Below, in pieces: positions 6,810 to 14,053 of a stretch of 19,193 nucleotides of DNA. Made by a program: the position numbers and the translations under genes. The first letter of the stretch is position 1, and each line of letters opens with the position of its first letter. The notes below the pieces were generated by a model. That model made no database searches and was not told where the DNA came from. It was given only the letters and a program-made list of their open reading frames with translations. The stretch is from JANWKA01 sp035533815. GTDB lineage: Bacteria > Bacteroidota > Bacteroidia > Chitinophagales > Chitinophagaceae. The stretch covers positions 1 to 19,193 of the forward strand of contig DATLTB010000139.1 in assembly GCA_035533815.1 (NCBI GenBank), in the 5' to 3' direction.

Positions 6810-8549
6810 TTATTTTTTCGGGTTATCCCCGGATTTTTCGACAACCCTGGATTTATCCACGATCCGGTGAACTACCTGGTCCAGCTCTTTAGCGGATAAC
6901 CGGAGCATATTGATGATTTCCCCGTTCTTTTTGTCCCTTTCATCATCTTGGAACAAATCGATCAGTCCCAGGATATTGGCTACCGGCTTACGGATTCCAT
7001 GGGAACTGATCCAAGCTATCTCCCGAAGCTGATCATTCTGGTCCAGGATCTGCTGACGGGCAATCTTGCTACCGGTGATGTCGCGGAAGTAAATGGAAAT
7101 TCCTTCTGTGGAAGGGTAGACGGATCCTGAGAACCATTGGTTGAACGGCGCAAAGAACTCTTCAAAATGCACAGTTTCCCTTTTATTGGCCGCACGTTCG
7201 AATACAGCACGGAACTGGTACCGGTCCTCGTCGGGGAAAACATCCCAGATACATTTGCCGATCAAGTCCTCCCGTTTGCGATGGAGTAATTTTTCACATT
7301 CCTTGTTCATCCGGGCAAAAATCCAATCCTTGCTGACGGCTACGAACCCATCCGTGATACTCTCAAAAATGGAGTCCAACTCTTCAATATTCTGCTTGAT
7401 TTTACCGATGGCTTCCCGAATGGCGGTGATATCCCGGGCAAAACAACCAATGCCAATCACCTTTCCGGTGTTTTCCCGGATAGGATTGAAGTAGATCTCC
7501 ATAAATTCGGTGGATCCCTGATGAAGAAATGATTCCTCTACCCGGTATGCGTTCCCGGCCATGGCTTTTTCATAGAAATTTTTCCATCGGCTGACCAGTT
7601 CCGGGTCTGCTTCAGGGACCAGGATGCTTTGTCCTTTCATCGGGAGAACTCCAAATACCTGGAACAACCAATTGCTATAAGCCTGGTTGAAAGTGACCAG
7701 TTTAAAACCAAAATCCAGGGACCAGATAAGGTCGCTGGTATTATCAATCAGGGCCTGTAGGTTCTGCTGGTAAATATTGAGTTCATTTTCGGCTTTCACT
7801 TTGTCAGTGATATCAATGATCTGGACAAGCCTTGCAGATCTCCCCTGGAATTGGATCTCGTGCGAATGAATATCTACATCGATCAGCGTGCCGTCTTTCC
7901 GGATATGCTTCCAATGCTGGGAAGATGCCCATTGGGCCATATCCCGTATATCCGAAATTCGGCGATCCAACCGGAGGTGCTGATCTGGAGTACGGATATC
8001 TTTCAGCGTAAGGGATAAAAATTCCTTTCTGGTATAACCATATATGTAAATGGCAGCATTATTTACGGCCAGGAAACGGAGACTTTCCAGGTCATATACC
8101 CACATGGGATTGGGGTTATTATCAAACAATAACCGATAACCGGATAAGGCTTTTTTGAGTTCGGTTTCCGTTTTTTTACGGTAAGTGATATCTGTCAGCA
8201 GCCCTTCCATCCGCTGAGAAATATTTCCGGGTCCAGGTACCAGCCTTCTCCGTTCTTCCACCATCCTGGTACCCACATCCTTCATGATCCGGTATTGCAG
8301 GGTGACTTCCCTTTTGCGCTTCAATCCCTTTAATTGATCCCTGACATGGTGCAGATCCTCAGGGTGGATAAACCTTAACCAATGCTCCGGATCCTCAATC
8401 TCCTCGTCCATGGGGACACCATAAAGTTTCTTCAGGGCGGGACTGATATACAGAAATTGCTTTTCGGACAGGGAATAAGCCCAGCAGGCTATCCCGAATC
8501 CCACAGAAATTTCCTGTATTATTTCCAGTTCATCCCTGAAGTTGTCCAT
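6810..8549 (-). CDS. Multi-PAS sensor protein with HisKA-like helix but no ATPase domain
   Basis: Using the ATG at 8547-8549 the product has 579 residues (a TTG at 8558 would add three). There are no membrane helices, so it should be cytoplasmic. Four PAS modules follow each other: about 15-125 (ending GLLTDITYRK), 135-252 (ending IIDITDK), 262-376 (ending CFARDIT) and 390-495 (ending IYFRDIT). Each ends in the usual DIT linker to the next. A final helical segment, 505-565, contains SSHGIRKPVANILGL, which resembles the phospho-acceptor H-box of histidine kinases (His517), and the protein then ends. N, G1, F and G2 boxes of a HATPase domain are absent, and no such ORF follows. Such truncated PAS-HisKA proteins recur in Bacteroidota; they may be phosphorylated in trans or act as decoys. 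It lies upstream of the YeeE-family genes. Confidence 0.83.
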   Translation of the reverse strand: MDNFRDELEIIQEISVGFGIACWAYSLSEKQFLYISPALKKLYGVPMDEEIEDPEHWLRFIHPEDLHHVRDQLKGLKRKREVTLQYRIMKDVGTRMVEERRRLVPGPGNISQRMEGLLTDITYRKKTETELKKALSGYRLLFDNNPNPMWVYDLESLRFLAVNNAAIYIYGYTRKEFLSLTLKDIRTPDQHLRLDRRISDIRDMAQWASSQHWKHIRKDGTLIDVDIHSHEIQFQGRSARLVQIIDITDKVKAENELNIYQQNLQALIDNTSDLIWSLDFGFKLVTFNQAYSNWLFQVFGVLPMKGQSILVPEADPELVSRWKNFYEKAMAGNAYRVEESFLHQGSTEFMEIYFNPIRENTGKVIGIGCFARDITAIREAIGKIKQNIEELDSIFESITDGFVAVSKDWIFARMNKECEKLLHRKREDLIGKCIWDVFPDEDRYQFRAVFERAANKRETVHFEEFFAPFNQWFSGSVYPSTEGISIYFRDITGSKIARQQILDQNDQLREIAWISSHGIRKPVANILGLIDLFQDDERDKKNGEIINMLRLSAKELDQVVHRIVDKSRVVEKSGDNPKK

Positions 8550-8612
8550 GAAAGACAAAAATAAGCATAATCTGAATAGCTCTTGCCTGGGGCGGAAGGC
8601 GGGTACCGTAGA

Positions 8613-8628
8613 GATAGGGAAACCTATC
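8613..8628. other. Perfect 6-bp hairpin with GAAA loop
   Basis: GATAGG (8613-8618), GAAA, CCTATC (8623-8628) forms a perfect stem with a GNRA-type tetraloop on the + strand (TTTC loop on the minus strand). It lies 25-40 nt after the dcd stop codon and about 65 nt before the PAS gene start, in the 104-nt spacer between these same-strand genes. No T-run follows, so it may stabilise a 3' end or cause partial termination. Structure seen; role inferred. Confidence 0.35.
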
Positions 8629-8653
8629 AGGGGCTAATTTAGTAAAAGTCAGC

Positions 8654-9190
8654 TCAGAAATTATTCTTCCACATCATGCTCTCCACGGGACGGTCGGTGC
8701 GGATATTATATTTTGCACTCGGCTTACTGCCGTAGGAGCTGCCGATTTCTCCGAATACCGGGAAATAGATTAGTTGCCCGATGGGCATACCGGCGTAGAT
8801 CCTGACGGGATGAACTACCGAGATTTCCAGAGTCCAGCTATTGCAGAAGCCCACATCCCCCTTGCCTGCGGTAGCATGAATATCAATTCCCAGCCTGCCG
8901 GTAGAGGATTTACCTTCGAGGAAAGGCACATGAGCATGTGTTTCGGTGTATTCTTCAGTCACACCCAGGTATAAAGTCCCCGGATGAAGGACGATCCCCG
9001 TTTCGGGAATGATGATTTCCCGGATGGTATTATGTTTGCGTGCATCCAGTTCCCTGCTTTCATAAACAGCCAGGTACCTGCCCAAATGGACATCATAGGA
9101 ATTGCTACCCAGGAATTCCAAATGGAACGGATCAATGACGATTTTGCCATTGGCGATCTCTTCCAGGATTTTTTTATCAGACAGGATCAT
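8654..9190 (-). CDS. dcd: dCTP deaminase
   Basis: The ATG at 9188-9190 gives MILSDKKI and a 178-residue protein, the normal size; the frame runs further upstream but through sequence unlike the family. dCTP deaminase converts dCTP to dUTP and ammonia, feeding dTMP synthesis in the cytoplasm. Conserved features are the N-terminal ILSDKKI, LEGKSSTGRLG at 91-101 (Ser95, Arg99 for phosphate and subunit contacts), HATAG at 105-109, and WTLEIS with the catalytic glutamate at 122. GMPIGQLIYF (134-143) follows, and the C-terminal SAKYN closes over the active site. The GKGDVGFCNSW segment is the variant I associate with Bacteroidota. It is a trimer in known structures. The 5' end faces the phosphopantetheinyl transferase gene with only 34 nt between the start codons. 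Confidence 0.93.
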   Translation of the reverse strand: MILSDKKILEEIANGKIVIDPFHLEFLGSNSYDVHLGRYLAVYESRELDARKHNTIREIIIPETGIVLHPGTLYLGVTEEYTETHAHVPFLEGKSSTGRLGIDIHATAGKGDVGFCNSWTLEISVVHPVRIYAGMPIGQLIYFPVFGEIGSSYGSKPSAKYNIRTDRPVESMMWKNNF

Positions 9191-9204
9191 AAAATTTAAC
9201 TGTT

Positions 9205-9225
9205 TACTTTTGATTTTCCAAAGTA
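9205..9225. promoter_or_regulatory. Inverted repeat with two facing TACTTT boxes between dcd and the transferase gene
   Basis: TACTTT (9205-9210) and AAAGTA (9220-9225) are an exact 6-bp inverted repeat with a 9-nt spacer. On the + strand the left arm continues as TACTTTTG, an exact TAnnTTTG (-7) match; on the minus strand the right arm reads TACTTTGG, one base off. For the minus strand a CTTG lies 20 nt upstream of that box, giving a fair dcd promoter placed inside the transferase coding region. The + strand box has no TTTG partner and sits only 12 nt before the start codon. Regulatory role is inferred. Confidence 0.35.
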
Positions 9226-9857
9226 TGCCTTTAGTCCGGATAATACAAGTCAGTGGGGGTACAAAATTAGGGATATGGCGGATAGCCGAACCGGAAAGTT
9301 TTTTCCGGGATCGGGTGCATAATGGTTTGTCGATCAATCATCCGTATAAACGGCTCCAGCATCTCTCCGCCCGGTTCCTGCTGCCTGAATTGTTCCATGA
9401 CTTTCCCCTTTCGGATATCAGGACAGGGCCGGGGGGAAAACCATTTTTGCCCCAGGGCGATTTTTATCTCTCACTTTCCCATTCGGGGGAATATGCAGCC
9501 GCCATGGCAGGGAGGGAAGGGATGGTGGGGATAGATATTGAAAAAATAACTCCGAAAGTCGGAAGGGTAGCCCATAAATTCCTGAACCCATCCGAAAGGA
9601 CATTTATCGGTATGGATAATCCGGTACAGCTGCTTACGGTTTGCTGGTGTGCCAAGGAAGCCGTTTTCAAATGGTATGGCCGGGGTGAAGTGGATTTTCA
9701 GGTAAATATGAATCTGCAACCTTTTGTCCTGCAACAGGAAGGAAACATACAATGCTGCTTCAGTAAGGGAAATATGGAAAAGATCTTGCAGGTGGGTTAT
9801 TCCATCAGTTCAGAATATGTGGTGGCCTGGACGATGACCGGAAATGAAGAGGCTTAA
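9225..9857 (+). CDS. 4'-phosphopantetheinyl transferase (Sfp/AcpT-type)
   Basis: The ATG at 9225 gives 210 residues, usual for Sfp-type enzymes; an earlier ATG at 9102 would run through the dcd coding region and is rejected. The enzyme moves phosphopantetheine from CoA to a serine of carrier proteins in the cytoplasm. Motifs in order: FYLSLSHSGEY (80-90), GIDIEKI (102-108, magnesium ligands Asp104 and Glu106), KFLNPSE (118-124) and WCAKEAVFKW (141-150, Glu145 and Lys144). It is divergent from dcd. It converges on the DltD-like gene so closely that both stop codons lie in one TTAA (9854-9857). The nearby carrier protein is a natural substrate, though the enzyme may also serve fatty-acid ACP. 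Confidence 0.9.
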   Translation: MPLVRIIQVSGGTKLGIWRIAEPESFFRDRVHNGLSINHPYKRLQHLSARFLLPELFHDFPLSDIRTGPGGKPFLPQGDFYLSLSHSGEYAAAMAGREGMVGIDIEKITPKVGRVAHKFLNPSERTFIGMDNPVQLLTVCWCAKEAVFKWYGRGEVDFQVNMNLQPFVLQQEGNIQCCFSKGNMEKILQVGYSISSEYVVAWTMTGNEEA

Positions 9858-10825
9858 AGCATACCGGGATAAGGACTGTTTTTGATATATCTGTTGAAAT
9901 ATTCTGCAAAAACCGAATCGAAAATGATACCGCCGGCATGGCTGGTGTAGAGATTGGTAACAAAATTATTCCGGTCATTGCTCATGGCCAGGGTATCAAA
10001 GACAAGGTATGGTATGCCATACTTCGCACCTAATTGTCTGATCTGGGCCATGACTTCCTTCCTGTTCAGGATATAGGTCTTGGAAGGATTCCAGACCGGT
10101 GATTCATAAAGATAAATATTAATATGATTTTTTAATGCGAGCCGGATGATTTTCACCAGGTACTTTTTCCTTCTTGGATCCCATTTAAAGCGAGTCCCCC
10201 TGGGATACAACCGCATAAAATCGGTCACATGATCCCTCCATTTGGGGATATCCGGTTGTATAAATCCATTTAAACCCTTATAGGGAACCCGGTGGTCAAG
10301 TAAAAAATCAGTGAAACCTTCCAGGGCCTGGAAAACGGTTTTGGAATTATAATATCCGTATTGCATGAAGGGGAATTTCGCCCACCTGTAATAAGCCGGG
10401 TCATTTTCCCTGACTACCGATGCCACCGTGCTGTCGGAAAGGAAGTTGGTGAACTGGTAGGTATTAAAGACATTATACCTGCTGTCCACGGATTCGCCGG
10501 TGATATATAAAAACAGGTAATGGGGGGGAGGATTGTGCTTGAGATACAGGTAAAGATGCAGGTAGTTATCGGCAAAATCTGAATGCGTCTCGGCCAGATT
10601 GTAAGAAACCAGGCCGGTGATGGGATCAATTTTGGCCGGATCCATCACCCAGGCGGCTTCACAGGGTCCCAGGAAAAGGATGTCCGGTTTCATAGATGTT
10701 GAAGTAATATAATCGGTCTTCAGGTTGGGATTATGCTGCAGGGCAAACCGGAAAAACTTCCCGGAAAGCAAAAGGATCATCCACAGCACGATCAGGATCA
10801 ATATGAATTTCCGAAGCAGCTGCAT
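9854..10825 (-). CDS. SGNH-like (DltD-like) partner of an MBOAT acyltransferase
   Basis: Using the ATG at 10823-10825 the protein has 323 residues; an earlier frame start overlaps the MBOAT gene and is rejected because this ATG lies one nt after the MBOAT stop. Residues 6-24 are a signal anchor, leaving a periplasmic domain. The strand-loop DILFLGPCEAAW (48-59) stands where SGNH/DltD proteins have GxS; the nucleophile position is Cys55 and not serine. Near the C-terminus TSHAGG (294-299) provides His296 but lacks the Asp three residues before it that forms the usual DxxH. Other conserved-looking segments are HSDFADNYLHLYLYL, GESVD and YESPVW. In DltBD and AlgIJ-type systems the SGNH protein works with the MBOAT channel to move acyl groups to an extracytoplasmic polymer. 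The altered motif may mean a Cys nucleophile or a non-catalytic role. Last gene of the operon. Confidence 0.78.
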   Translation of the reverse strand: MQLLRKFILILIVLWMILLLSGKFFRFALQHNPNLKTDYITSTSMKPDILFLGPCEAAWVMDPAKIDPITGLVSYNLAETHSDFADNYLHLYLYLKHNPPPHYLFLYITGESVDSRYNVFNTYQFTNFLSDSTVASVVRENDPAYYRWAKFPFMQYGYYNSKTVFQALEGFTDFLLDHRVPYKGLNGFIQPDIPKWRDHVTDFMRLYPRGTRFKWDPRRKKYLVKIIRLALKNHINIYLYESPVWNPSKTYILNRKEVMAQIRQLGAKYGIPYLVFDTLAMSNDRNNFVTNLYTSHAGGIIFDSVFAEYFNRYIKNSPYPGML

Positions 10826-10826
10826 A

Positions 10827-12263
10827 TCAGAATTGAGTATAAATGAATTTCTCCGCGTGCCCCAGGACCCCAAAATACAGGATCAGCAGCAGGCTGATCA
10901 GGATAAATCCAAATTTAACCCTTTCTCCCCGGATATACCTGTACAGAAACCCTTCTGAAAATAGTATTGCAGCGGTAAGGGTAATGGTCACCGCATAATT
11001 GAACAGTTCTTCCCGGTTGCCTCCGATAGCCAGGGGTGCCATGAAATCTGCCAGGAATTTTACCGGAAGGAAAGGACCGGAAAAGATTTGGCGGAACAAG
11101 CGCAAGGCATCCCCGATCCGGGTGGCCCGGAAAAAGATATTGCTCAGGCTGACCAGATTAAAGGTAATCAGGATCGATGCTGCCCGGTAGGGAAATGAAC
11201 TGAATTTTTTGGCCAGCCTTAATCTGGGCATTTTGGTGAACAGTTCCACCAGCAGGAAAACCATGTGGCAAATTGACCAGCAAAGAAAGGTCCATCCGAT
11301 GCCGTGCCAGACGCCGGATATGATAAACGTGATGCAGATGCCCGTGGCAGCAGCCCATTTCTTCCAATTCCTGAGCCGGAAGACTACGGGATAATACAGG
11401 TATTTCGTCAGCCAGTCGATCAGGCTGATATGCCATCTTCTCCAAAACTCTGATACAGACCTGGCCAGAAAAGGCAGATTAAAATTTTCCTTGATGGGAA
11501 TGCCGAAAAGCATGCAGGCGCCAATCGCCATATCGGTGTACCCGGAAAAGTCAAAATAAAGCTGAACCGTGAATACATAAGCGGCGGCTAGGCTTGTCGC
11601 GCCGGGGTGGGATTCATTAAAGTCGAATATGGAATGGGCTGTCGGAGCCAGTCGATCTGCAATGACCACTTTCTTTACCAGCCCCAGCAGGATGCGCTGG
11701 GTTCCTTCTGCGATGTTTGAGGAATTGAACCGGATGGCCTGGGTTCCCCGGTTGAAAAATTCCCCCGGAAGTACGATTGGACCGGCAAAGACCTTCGGAA
11801 AGAAGGCATTGTATAAAATAAAATCAGGGAGACTGGTCACCGGGTTCATTCTTCGCTGGTACACATCGGTGAGGTAAGCGATATTCTGCAGGGAATAAAA
11901 AGAAATTCCAAGGAGGAATACGAGGTGGTTTAACCGGTAATTGATGGAAGATATCTTTACATAAAAACCCAGTGGTGTGCTTTCAAAATATTTGAACAGC
12001 AGGATAACCAGGCAATTCACCAGAACGGCAATGATGAAAATCCTGGTTTTCCGCTTCTCCCGGCCGGCGCTGAAAAGACTGAGGCCGGTCTGGAAGTTGA
12101 ACAGGCTCAATACTATGATCGCGATCCCGGAAGCCAGGTTGCCCAATCCAAGGAAAACCAGGGAGGCTGCAGTTAACAATAATCGCTGGTAACGCGGAAG
12201 TAAATAATAAAGGATAACTATCGCCAGCAGGAATCCCAGGTATTGAAGCGAGACAAGCGGCAT
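10827..12263 (-). CDS. MBOAT family O-acyltransferase (DltB/AlgI-like)
   Basis: The 478-residue product is hydrophobic nearly throughout, with about a dozen membrane segments, the usual AlgI/DltB size. The core motifs are YFDFSGYTDMAIG (236-248), SEFWRRWHISL (271-281, His278) and IISGVWHGIGW (314-324) with the family's catalytic His320. Members move an acyl group from a cytoplasmic donor through the membrane; in DltB the donor is D-alanyl-DltC bound at the cytoplasmic side. Here the adjacent carrier protein gene overlaps the start by one base (TGATG), and the SGNH-like gene follows one nt after the TGA stop. This points to a DltB-like partner of that carrier protein more than to an alginate acetylase, which would have no carrier protein. 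The acceptor is unknown: a Bacteroidota cell has no teichoic acid. Confidence 0.92.
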   Translation of the reverse strand: MPLVSLQYLGFLLAIVILYYLLPRYQRLLLTAASLVFLGLGNLASGIAIIVLSLFNFQTGLSLFSAGREKRKTRIFIIAVLVNCLVILLFKYFESTPLGFYVKISSINYRLNHLVFLLGISFYSLQNIAYLTDVYQRRMNPVTSLPDFILYNAFFPKVFAGPIVLPGEFFNRGTQAIRFNSSNIAEGTQRILLGLVKKVVIADRLAPTAHSIFDFNESHPGATSLAAAYVFTVQLYFDFSGYTDMAIGACMLFGIPIKENFNLPFLARSVSEFWRRWHISLIDWLTKYLYYPVVFRLRNWKKWAAATGICITFIISGVWHGIGWTFLCWSICHMVFLLVELFTKMPRLRLAKKFSSFPYRAASILITFNLVSLSNIFFRATRIGDALRLFRQIFSGPFLPVKFLADFMAPLAIGGNREELFNYAVTITLTAAILFSEGFLYRYIRGERVKFGFILISLLLILYFGVLGHAEKFIYTQF

Positions 12264-12517
12264 CAGGGTAAATTGGATTGTTTGATCTGATCGATCAGGC
12301 TGACCATGTCCCCCACATTATTAAACCGCATGAATTGTTCAAAGGTAAATTTCAGGTTGAATTTTTTTTCTATGGCTGCGATCAGTTCCAGATGGGTCAT
12401 GGAATCCCAGAGATCTATATCATCAGCCTTGGTACTTCGGACAATGGTGAGGCCAGGATCCCCGAAAGTCTCCCGGAAAACCTCCTGAACATCCTGCAGT
12501 ATTTGATCACTGGTCAT
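12263..12517 (-). CDS. Acyl/aminoacyl carrier protein (DltC-like)
   Basis: This 84-residue acidic helical protein matches the carrier protein fold. The phosphopantetheine site is the serine in LWDSMTHLELI, Ser39, at the start of helix 2, followed by AAIEKKFNLKFTFEQF, the usual helix 2 to helix 3 stretch. The carrier would be charged by the adenylating enzyme encoded just upstream (4-nt ATGA overlap) and would present its aminoacyl thioester to the MBOAT protein encoded just downstream (1-nt overlap). Conversion to the holo form needs a phosphopantetheinyl transferase, one of which is encoded at the far end of this operon on the other strand. A housekeeping fatty-acid ACP is less likely because no fab gene is nearby and the usual ADSLD site is changed to WDSMT. 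Confidence 0.92.
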   Translation of the reverse strand: MTSDQILQDVQEVFRETFGDPGLTIVRSTKADDIDLWDSMTHLELIAAIEKKFNLKFTFEQFMRFNNVGDMVSLIDQIKQSNLP

Positions 12518-14043
12518 CCTTTGAGTGTTTTGGCCATCCTGTCCAGGGCCTGCATATCCAGTTTACCGTTTGGGGAGAGGGGCATTTTTTCTAAATATAC
12601 AATTGTCCTGGGTATCATGTAGGCGGGCAGTTTCCTGCGCAGGTCGGACATTAAGCCTGCAAGGTCATCCCGGGTTCCTTCAATGAAGCTGATGAGGACC
12701 GGCATCCCTGTTTCATCAGGAACAGCTAATGAAGCCGCAAACTTCCCGGTTATCTGTTTCAGACAATGATCCACTTCCCCTAGTTCTACGCGGAATCCGT
12801 TGATCTTGACCTGGCGGTCCTTCCTGCCGCAGAAGATCAGGATTCCCCGGTCATTCATATTGGCCAGATCACCGGTCCGGTAATAGGTCCTGGCAGTCCC
12901 AACCTGATGGATGTCTATGAATTGATTGCTATGTTCTCCATTCAGGTATGCGGGAATGGTCTGGATACCGGCAAAGCAAAGTTCACCGGGCTCAGCTGTT
13001 TTATGGATGATTTGGTCATTGTCATCCAGCAAGACATATTCCATGCCGGGAAAGGGGGTTCCCAAGGGCACGATACCGTGCAGAGACTCCCGGGCAGCCA
13101 TTTGTTCCTCCCAGATATAGCGGGTACAGACAATGGTAGTTTCCGTAGGTCCATAAAAGTTATGGATCACTCCATTTACCGCACAAGATTTCCATTTGCA
13201 GGCCAGATGATGATATAATTTATCTCCGGAGAAAAAGCTATACCGCAGTTTGGGCAGACGGAGTTCGTCCAGGTATTTTTCACAGAACTGCAGTACGGAA
13301 GGCACCATACTCACCACACTGATCTCCAGGTCCTGAAGCAATCTGAGGATCTGCAGCCACCTGATCCCGCCGCCTGGCATGATGACACAACAGGCTCCGG
13401 TATACAGGGGGAGGAAAATAGAAAAAACGGACACATCAAAGCTGAGCTCATATACCTGGAGGAACCTGTCCTGAGGCCGGAAGTCATATCGGACGGGGTC
13501 CAGGTAAAAATCAAAAAAGGCCTGAACGGCTGTTTTCTGTACCGGCACCCCCTTGGGGCTTCCGGTCGAACCGGAGGTAAACAACAGATAAGCTTCCTGC
13601 TGGTTGATCTTTTCAGGTAAAAACCCATGTTCCTGACTCCCGGGTAATATGTCTTTCTCATTGATTTTGATGAAGCTGACCTTGTCCTTACATTTAGCGG
13701 CCAGACCGGGAAGATCGCCTTCATAGAGTATCCTGCGGACATCCGATTTTTCCAGGATACCCAGGTTATGTTCATCCGGGAAGGCTGGATTCAGGGGAAA
13801 ATAAGCGGATCCGTATGCAGCAATGGCCAGGACAGCCGAATAGGTCCCGATATCTCCGGTACAGTATACACCGATCCGGTGGTCCGCCACCTGGCTGGCC
13901 ACCAGCAATTGGTAGACGGCCGCCACATGCTGGTACAATTCCTGGTAGGTATAGGCAGCATGAGGAAAACGGATAGCTGTACGCCCCGGGTATTTCTCTG
14001 CTGCCCGCTGGAATAAGGTAAACAACGACCAGGTCCCGGACAT
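12514..14043 (-). CDS. Amino-acid adenylating enzyme (DltA-like, stand-alone A domain)
   Basis: The protein has 509 residues, as in DltA, with no fused condensation or carrier domain. Adenylation motifs: phosphate loop LFTSGSTGSPKGV at 154-166, SFDVSVF with the amine-binding Asp203, NFYGPTETT at 295-303, YYRTGDLA at 387-394, GRKDRQVKINGFRVELGEV at 406-424, and NGKLD with catalytic Lys494. It should activate an amino acid with ATP and load it on the carrier protein encoded next (stop and start overlap as ATGA). The pocket read by eye against the PheA positions is D-V-F-S-F-S-F-I-V-K. The segment FFSGDK (270-275) aligns with the DltA segment whose cysteine (Cys269 in the Bacillus cereus enzyme) favours D-alanine; here it is Ser272. 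A small amino acid such as alanine or glycine is plausible, but identity is not fixed. It starts 10 nt after the bioB stop. Confidence 0.9.
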   Translation of the reverse strand: MSGTWSLFTLFQRAAEKYPGRTAIRFPHAAYTYQELYQHVAAVYQLLVASQVADHRIGVYCTGDIGTYSAVLAIAAYGSAYFPLNPAFPDEHNLGILEKSDVRRILYEGDLPGLAAKCKDKVSFIKINEKDILPGSQEHGFLPEKINQQEAYLLFTSGSTGSPKGVPVQKTAVQAFFDFYLDPVRYDFRPQDRFLQVYELSFDVSVFSIFLPLYTGACCVIMPGGGIRWLQILRLLQDLEISVVSMVPSVLQFCEKYLDELRLPKLRYSFFSGDKLYHHLACKWKSCAVNGVIHNFYGPTETTIVCTRYIWEEQMAARESLHGIVPLGTPFPGMEYVLLDDNDQIIHKTAEPGELCFAGIQTIPAYLNGEHSNQFIDIHQVGTARTYYRTGDLANMNDRGILIFCGRKDRQVKINGFRVELGEVDHCLKQITGKFAASLAVPDETGMPVLISFIEGTRDDLAGLMSDLRRKLPAYMIPRTIVYLEKMPLSPNGKLDMQALDRMAKTLKG

Positions 14044-14053
14044 GATTATTCGG

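Noticed and set aside
8556..8563. TATTTTTG as a -7 element for the PAS protein gene
   Set aside because: It lies only 6 nt before the ATG and has no TTTG about 20 nt upstream.
9191..9222. TTTG, 20 nt, TAAATTTT on the minus strand as a dcd promoter
   Set aside because: Spacing is ideal, but the -7 box touches the dcd ATG, so transcription would start inside the gene.
10827..12263. Reading the MBOAT and SGNH genes as an alginate or peptidoglycan acetylation pair
   Set aside because: An overlapping carrier protein gene and adenylating enzyme point to the dlt type; acetylation systems of the AlgI type have neither.
12263..14043. Nonribosomal peptide synthetase fragment
   Set aside because: The adenylating enzyme and carrier protein are complete stand-alone proteins, with no condensation or thioesterase domain nearby.
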